From Amia ocellicauda (taxonomy: Eukaryota > Chordata > Actinopteri > Amiiformes > Amiidae): a stretch of 64,000 nt of DNA. Below the pieces are notes generated by a model. The model was not told the origin of the DNA and did no database searches. It was given only the letters and a program-made list of their open reading frames with translations. Both the position numbers and the translations under genes were made by a program. Positions 58,801-64,000 of this stretch are shown here, one piece after another; position 1 is the first letter of the stretch; each line of letters starts with the position of its first letter. The DNA is taken from assembly GCF_036373705.1 (NCBI RefSeq), contig NC_089857.1, positions 30,300,284 through 30,364,283 on the forward strand, read 5' to 3'.

Positions 58801-60779
58801 CAGGAATAAAGGATGGATACGTGTAATATAGTGAGTCATTTTTGTAATAAGATGGAATAAATAAACCTATATAGCTGTATTTTATAATTTTTTTACAAAA
58901 AAGTTAAAGGAATATAGACTATTTGCAAACAAGTTTTATGTGTTAACACAACAGACAAAAAGGGGCAAAATAACAAACAACAGCAATGTATAATATAATA
59001 ATAATATAATTAATAACAATAACTAGCAATCTAGGACCCCAGAAGTGAGCAAAGCCATTCTCATGGTACTTGAACCTACTATGAGGAAAGCCTACACAGT
59101 TTGTGTGCCATTTCATGTCGTGGCAGCAGTTTCATGAGCAAACTGCTGTTGATTCAAATTTTTCTAAGCAGCTCCAGCTATCATTAGAAGTCTATGCAAG
59201 CCCTGGTCAGGGAGTTCACCATCCGTAGGAGTGGAGACGGCATATATCACCATTAAGTTAGTATTGAAAATGTCAGTTAAAGCTCTGTAGTAAGCATTAC
59301 TCCGGGGGAAAAGGATGTACAATACTTATTCTATGATCATGGTAATTACTAGCTAGTTATTTTCTATGTAAAGTAAAAGACATCTGTCCCAGAAGTGGAT
59401 GTTAAAAAGACGGTATGCCTGGGATGAGACGTAAAAACAAAAGCTTCAGTCACTCTTTTGAAAAATAACAAATAAACTATGTTAAATGTAGATCTGTAAT
59501 CTTAGCTGTCAATTAGGGATGAAGATTTGATCATGTTATGCAGAAGCACATAGTGCTGGTCTTGTAAGGAGATCGCCACTAAAATTGTGTAAGTCCTGTA
59601 CTGAATTACAGAAGTGTTTCACAATCACACACTCTGCCTTTTGCCGCTTTATGTGAGGATAATCTTTTTATACAGTTAAGCAGTTTGTATCGTTTCCGTA
59701 TTTCTATATATTTGAAATAATTGCTTTGCTTTTGCTTTTGAAAGTATTTGGTTTGTGGACAATGTAATTTAATTTAATATAAAGATTCCTGGGGGGGAGG
59801 GGGAGCTCTTTAGAAACAATAAAAAATGTTCAAATGCCTCTTTCATTTCTTTGTAAGTGTCTAAAAGCAGCATATACTTTTTTTTTTTTTTTCCTGAAAA
59901 CACTAATCTGCTACATTAGTTTCACCAGTGTGCTGAGCTGGTTTGTTTCTGTTTAGTCTTCATTGAAACAAACCCTTAACCGTGGACATTCATGTTTTGT
60001 AGCACTGAGACCTGAATCTCTCACCAGAATAAGAGTAATTGAAAATAAACATGATAGGTTGTCAGGCTAAATCGATAGTTTGGTTCCCTAGTTTTAAACC
60101 CCAGAGTTCTCTTGTTTAGAGTGAGAAAATGGAAGTTCAGCCATAACTAGAAGGTACAGTTCTACCATTTTAACTTCATAAGAAGTAAGGAGTTACATAC
60201 AATCTACATTTTTAATTTACTTTATTTCACTAGTTCATGTATTTGTGTTAACTGACATAACTGCAATTGTGAAAAAATAAAACATCCAATAGCAATATGT
60301 ATAGAAGTCAAACTATATAATTTGAGTTGTAAAATGCGACATACTGGCACTTAAAATAACCAGAAAAAAATTATTTGAGGGCTCCCTGAAATTGAGGAAG
60401 CCGTGAGCAAATTCATCAGTCAATCGGAGGTCGTCCTGCCAGTCTGGTGTGTGTGCAAAGTCAAACTAAATGTAATTTATCTCTATGTTGCTGTCTGGAA
60501 AACCTGATACCTTTATACCTGCTAACCTTGAAATTCACAGCGTCACTATCTCAAAGAAGGAAACTTGTTAAATTTATATTCGTCATACAAACAGAATTTT
60601 TATAACTGGTTATATCCGTAATGCAACTTCAATAACTGGATGTATTAAAGCTGGGCAACGGGGCTAAAAAGTACAGAACAGTTAGCTTTGAAATGGTTTA
60701 GTTGGAAACAAGTCAACACTTGGACGAAGGCCTTATGAAAAATACCTTTTAGAACCGGAGTGGTAATTTTAATGCCTTT

Positions 60780-62859
60780 CTAAAAAAATGTAAGTCTAGT
60801 CTGGCCGTCACTTCTTCCTGGTACTTTTTCATAGGTCAGTTTTCTCCTCTTCATCTGAGGCAGAATCATAAATCCTTCTGGAACAAGAGAAACATGGAGT
60901 AAGCTCATCAAACCCTAAACAGCTGTTTGCTACTTATCTGTGGCACCTAAAAATTGATTCAGCTGAAGGTGTATTTATGATAAAATGTACAATTGCTACT
61001 TATAGAAAAGGGGGAGGTTGTTTTTTGCATTACTAACATGTTCAACTATATTTTCTACAGGGTGTTATTTGCAATTTAGCTTTGCACTGTAAATAGCACT
61101 ATTCTATGGGGCCTTGCTTTTATTCTCAGTTTCATTTGAATGGTGGTATAACTGATCTAACAAAGATGCAAATATACAAATGTGATTATCCTGACTCAAA
61201 CAGTAATATTACCACCCTAAGTTACAGACAAACAAACAAACAAATTGTAGATGAGCACCTATTGTGGCCTGTTCTACTATAAAAATATTCCCTACAGATA
61301 ATTTGATCTTTACAGCGCCAGGTGTGCAGTACCTGATGCCACCTCCTCCTCTGGGCTTCCAGCTCCCCTTTTCCTCTCTGATGTGCTTCTGATGGGCCCC
61401 ACCATGTCTTGGTGGCCACACAGCTGAGCGGAGTATTGGGTCTTGCTGAAGCCAAACACAGAGTCTGCTAGCAATCCCGAGGCACGGCCAAAGGGAGTGA
61501 TGCCGCCACCCCTCAGGGTTTCAGGTGACTTCCGTGGCATATAAAAGCCTTCACTGTGGCACAGGGGGTCAGGGAAACCCACGCTAAACTGAGACGCATG
61601 AGTAGGCTGCTGGGCATAGTAACTAAGGGGTCTCCTCTCAAAGAGACCATCGTGGTCGTAGTCCTGAAGGTCACTGTAGCCTATGGCAGACATCTCTGGC
61701 TGTGCTGGTCCTCCTGACCCCCTCTCAGAATGACGCCCCCCAAATTTAGAGGCCGGAAACTGCAGGGCACACTCCTCATCCATCCGTCTCAGTGTCTGAT
61801 CCCCACTGCATCCCCACTGCCTGGGGTATTGATCAGAGTATTGATCATGGCTGACACTATGTGTTTGCCAATAATTGTCATAGAAATGATCTAGCTGTCC
61901 ATTACCTTCGGTTTCTTCTGTTAGGTCAAAGGGTATCTGATCATGGTTGTATGTTGCCCAGTTTTCTGCACAGGCTGACCTACCTAAGAGGTCCACCTCA
62001 GAGTAGAACTCGTAATTTTGGTCTAAATCCTCTAGCCTGCTCTGAGGACCTTCTCTGCTGGGATCTGAGTACTGCTTAAGGGGATCTTGAGCCAAAGAGG
62101 TTGGAGGAGAGTGAGATCCGTTCAACTTGTAAAGAGCCGTGGTGTCGCTGAAGTGCTGAAATCACAGAGGCAGAAAAAACATTGTAAATGCATGAGACCA
62201 CCTTTCTTCTACAACCACAAAAGCGTGAAATAGCAGAAATTAATTTGAAGGTTCCCATTATGCCCATTAGTAACTGCTGTGAGTAACTGGAGCAACACTA
62301 CATGCAGAAGTTCTAACCTTTGTGTGAACAGGACCATTTAACCCAGCAAGTCTTGTGTGTATCGTTTCAACCTCGGTTTTACATCAGGCTTTCAAAACAA
62401 GGTAAATTAAATGGGATGGGAGTGTTATGGGTTTGAACAGTAATAGCAATAGTTATTACTGAGAATGGATACAACTGAGATCCACAACCCTGGCCCAGGA
62501 GAGCAGGTCACCCTGGGATCATCAAATTACAAACACTAGGGAACATTGAACACAGGTGCTCTGGTTAATTTAGTAAATTAGAGATCAATCCAAACACCCA
62601 AACTTTTGCCTTTTTGAAAATGGAAGCCACTTAGATACTGAAACTTTTCATCATTCAGTTGTGAAGCTCCAATTGGAGACCCATTGTGCAACAAAAAGGG
62701 TGACCTCACCTTGATGACTTTGGGGGGCACCTCTGGGAACAGTTTCTGTAGTGCTGTCAAGGTGGCCCCAAGAAGCCACTCCAGTGATGTGGCCCTTCGC
62801 AGCATGAGCTGCGCCACCAGAGGGTTAATACAGGGGAATGACAACAGGCACCTCTCAGC
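60780..62859 (-). CDS. SHOC1: SHOC1-like meiotic crossover protein, 3' end (three exons)
   Basis: Minus-strand exons in transcript order: 62859-62710 (150 bp), 62155-61333 (823) and 60877-60780 (98, stop TAG). Borders are AG/GT and phases join, giving 356 residues. The first exon is a helix-hairpin-helix module ([20 protein letters not shown] then [17 protein letters not shown]), continuing [12 protein letters not shown] in the next exon. This is the HhH pattern at the C-terminus of XPF-like proteins. The long second exon is low-complexity, Asp/Ser/Tyr-rich and probably disordered. The last exon ends [19 protein letters not shown] plus three residues. The position next to GNG10 on the opposite strand is exactly that of SHOC1 (C9orf84) in human 9q31. 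Known role: the partner of SPO16 that stabilises meiotic recombination intermediates. The nuclease-like core and N-terminus lie beyond the right edge. Confidence 0.82.
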
Positions 62860-64000
62860 CTGCAAGCAAGTGCACAGACGCAAGGGCACATAGTTTTTTT
62901 TTTTTTAGCTCATTTTCACTTCTTATGTAAATTATTTAGTTTTTTCTTTAGCTTGATCTCTGTTCATTTTTTTTTTTTTCCATGTGCTCATCATCGCTTT
63001 GTGAAAGGTCAGGAATAATGGGTTACAAAGACCCAGTTTTGTCTTCAGCTGAACAAGACAACCCTCAGGTCACACAGAGACAGCAGAGCAGCCCCAGTCA
63101 GCAGGCAGTCACATGGACACGTACCGCCCCACACTGCCATCTCTAGCTTGATCACACCACGGTGGTGTGGGAAGCAGATATAGATAAACACCAGAAAACC
63201 TGTTCCTGTGTTTTCTCACCAACTCTGACAGAGCTGGATGTTGTTCAACAGCAAAAAAATTAAATTAAAAAGACTAGATTCATCCCTGCAACCCTTTTGC
63301 GTTCCTCCAAGTTGGGTTTTCTCTCACTCTCTCCACTTTCCTTTTAGAGTGCTGTTTTCTTAATTGAGGAACATAAAACACCCATCAAATCTTGCACTGT
63401 TCATCTTAATGACCGAATTATGCCCTCACAGGGCTCTATGCTTACTTTTTCCTTAGGAGCACTACATTTTTTAATTTAGGGGCACACTCAAATACAGAAA
63501 CTAAAAACAATCACATCATCATAAATGATTCATATTTAATGCTCAAATGAAAAACAAATGCAACAATGTTCAAGATATGTAAATACAGTGCCACGCACAA
63601 CCTTGTGGGGAGGCAGTGGCTCAAACCAAAAAGGGGCAATTCGTCCCGAGGGGGCAGCTAGCAAAGTGCGGTTGGGGGGGAGGTTTTTTTTCTCATTTAT
63701 GATATATATTTATATTTTGAATTCAATATTTATGGCACTAGTTTTATCATATAGTCTGAACCTTCTGTAATAATGCACCACTTCCAGAGGCTCTGAGAAG
63801 CGCCCTACACATGATAGTTTAAAGAATTGTCTTTAAAATCACCTGGAAAAAGTTTTTAAGGATCTCTGTTAGTTAGAAGTATTAAAATCTTTTCAGCCTT
63901 TTTATTGCTCCCCTTTATTGACTAACCTAGCTGTTTTTCTTGCTTACTTTGTTTTGTCTGTTTGTACTGTACTGCATCTGTGTACTGTGTCTGTTTTGAC
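62860..64000 (-). other. SHOC1: SHOC1 intron (partial)
   Basis: 1.1 kb from the acceptor of the HhH exon to the window edge. No further exon could be supported: short splice-bounded frames near 63215-63260 are too small to call. Contains T-rich tracts near 62890-62990. Confidence 0.5.

Larger units (their letters stand above)
54268..60779. other. GNG10 3' UTR and convergent intergenic region
   Basis: 6.5 kb between the tail-to-tail genes GNG10 (plus) and SHOC1 (minus). AATAAA at 54338 may end GNG10. TTTATT at 60221 (AATAAA on the minus strand) may end SHOC1, about 560 nt after its stop. Transposon relics occupy 54437-55050 and possibly 55530-56940. The remaining sequence has no supported gene. 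Confidence 0.5.

Noticed and set aside
63205-63265. Possible additional small SHOC1 exon on the minus strand
   Set aside because: A GT donor and AG acceptor can be found, but the piece would be only about 14 bases with no family support.

Overview
The window looks like nuclear DNA of a ray-finned fish. Intron-rich vertebrate genes with vertebrate gene order sit among Tc1-like, DIRS-like and hAT-like elements of the kinds common in fish. I cannot name the species.

Layout. (1) 1-19571, plus strand: a UDP-glucuronosyltransferase (UGT2-type) cluster. The window opens inside one gene, of which only exons 5 and 6 are present. Next come three tandem first exons: two intact (5365-6088 and 7017-7740) and one dead (13703-15980). 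They lie ahead of one shared set of exons 2-6 (16387-19571). The dead first exon is split by a complete Tc1-like transposon with TA target duplications. A DIRS-type tyrosine-recombinase retrotransposon, itself nested in a small hAT-type element, lies between the second and third first exons. A 509-bp foldback element sits in intron 5 of the shared part; its empty site is visible in the paralogous intron at the window start. (2) 21805-35733, plus: YTHDC1, complete in 17 coding exons, 717 codons, the nuclear m6A reader. (3) 38539-42170, plus: DNAJC25, 4 exons, 352 aa, an ER membrane J-protein. (4) 48738-54267, plus: GNG10, 2 exons, 68 aa, a G-protein gamma subunit. (5) 60780-62859, minus: the 3' three coding exons of a gene I read as SHOC1 (C9orf84/ZIP2-like), convergent with GNG10 and running off the right edge.

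How the parts relate. The first-exon cluster should produce enzymes that differ in the substrate-binding N-terminal half and share the UDP-glucuronate-binding and membrane-anchor half. All first exons end in phase 1 and exon 2 starts in the matching phase. UGT2 beside YTHDC1 matches human 4q13, while DNAJC25-GNG10-SHOC1 matches human 9q31, so 35.7-38.5 kb joins two blocks that are separate in human. DNAJC25 exon 1 and GNG10 exon 2 are phase-compatible, as needed for the DNAJC25-GNG10 readthrough known in human.

Exon boundaries were placed by hand from reading frame, splice consensus and remembered family structure; no alignment or search was run. The remaining DNA is introns, UTRs, microsatellites and transposon relics.
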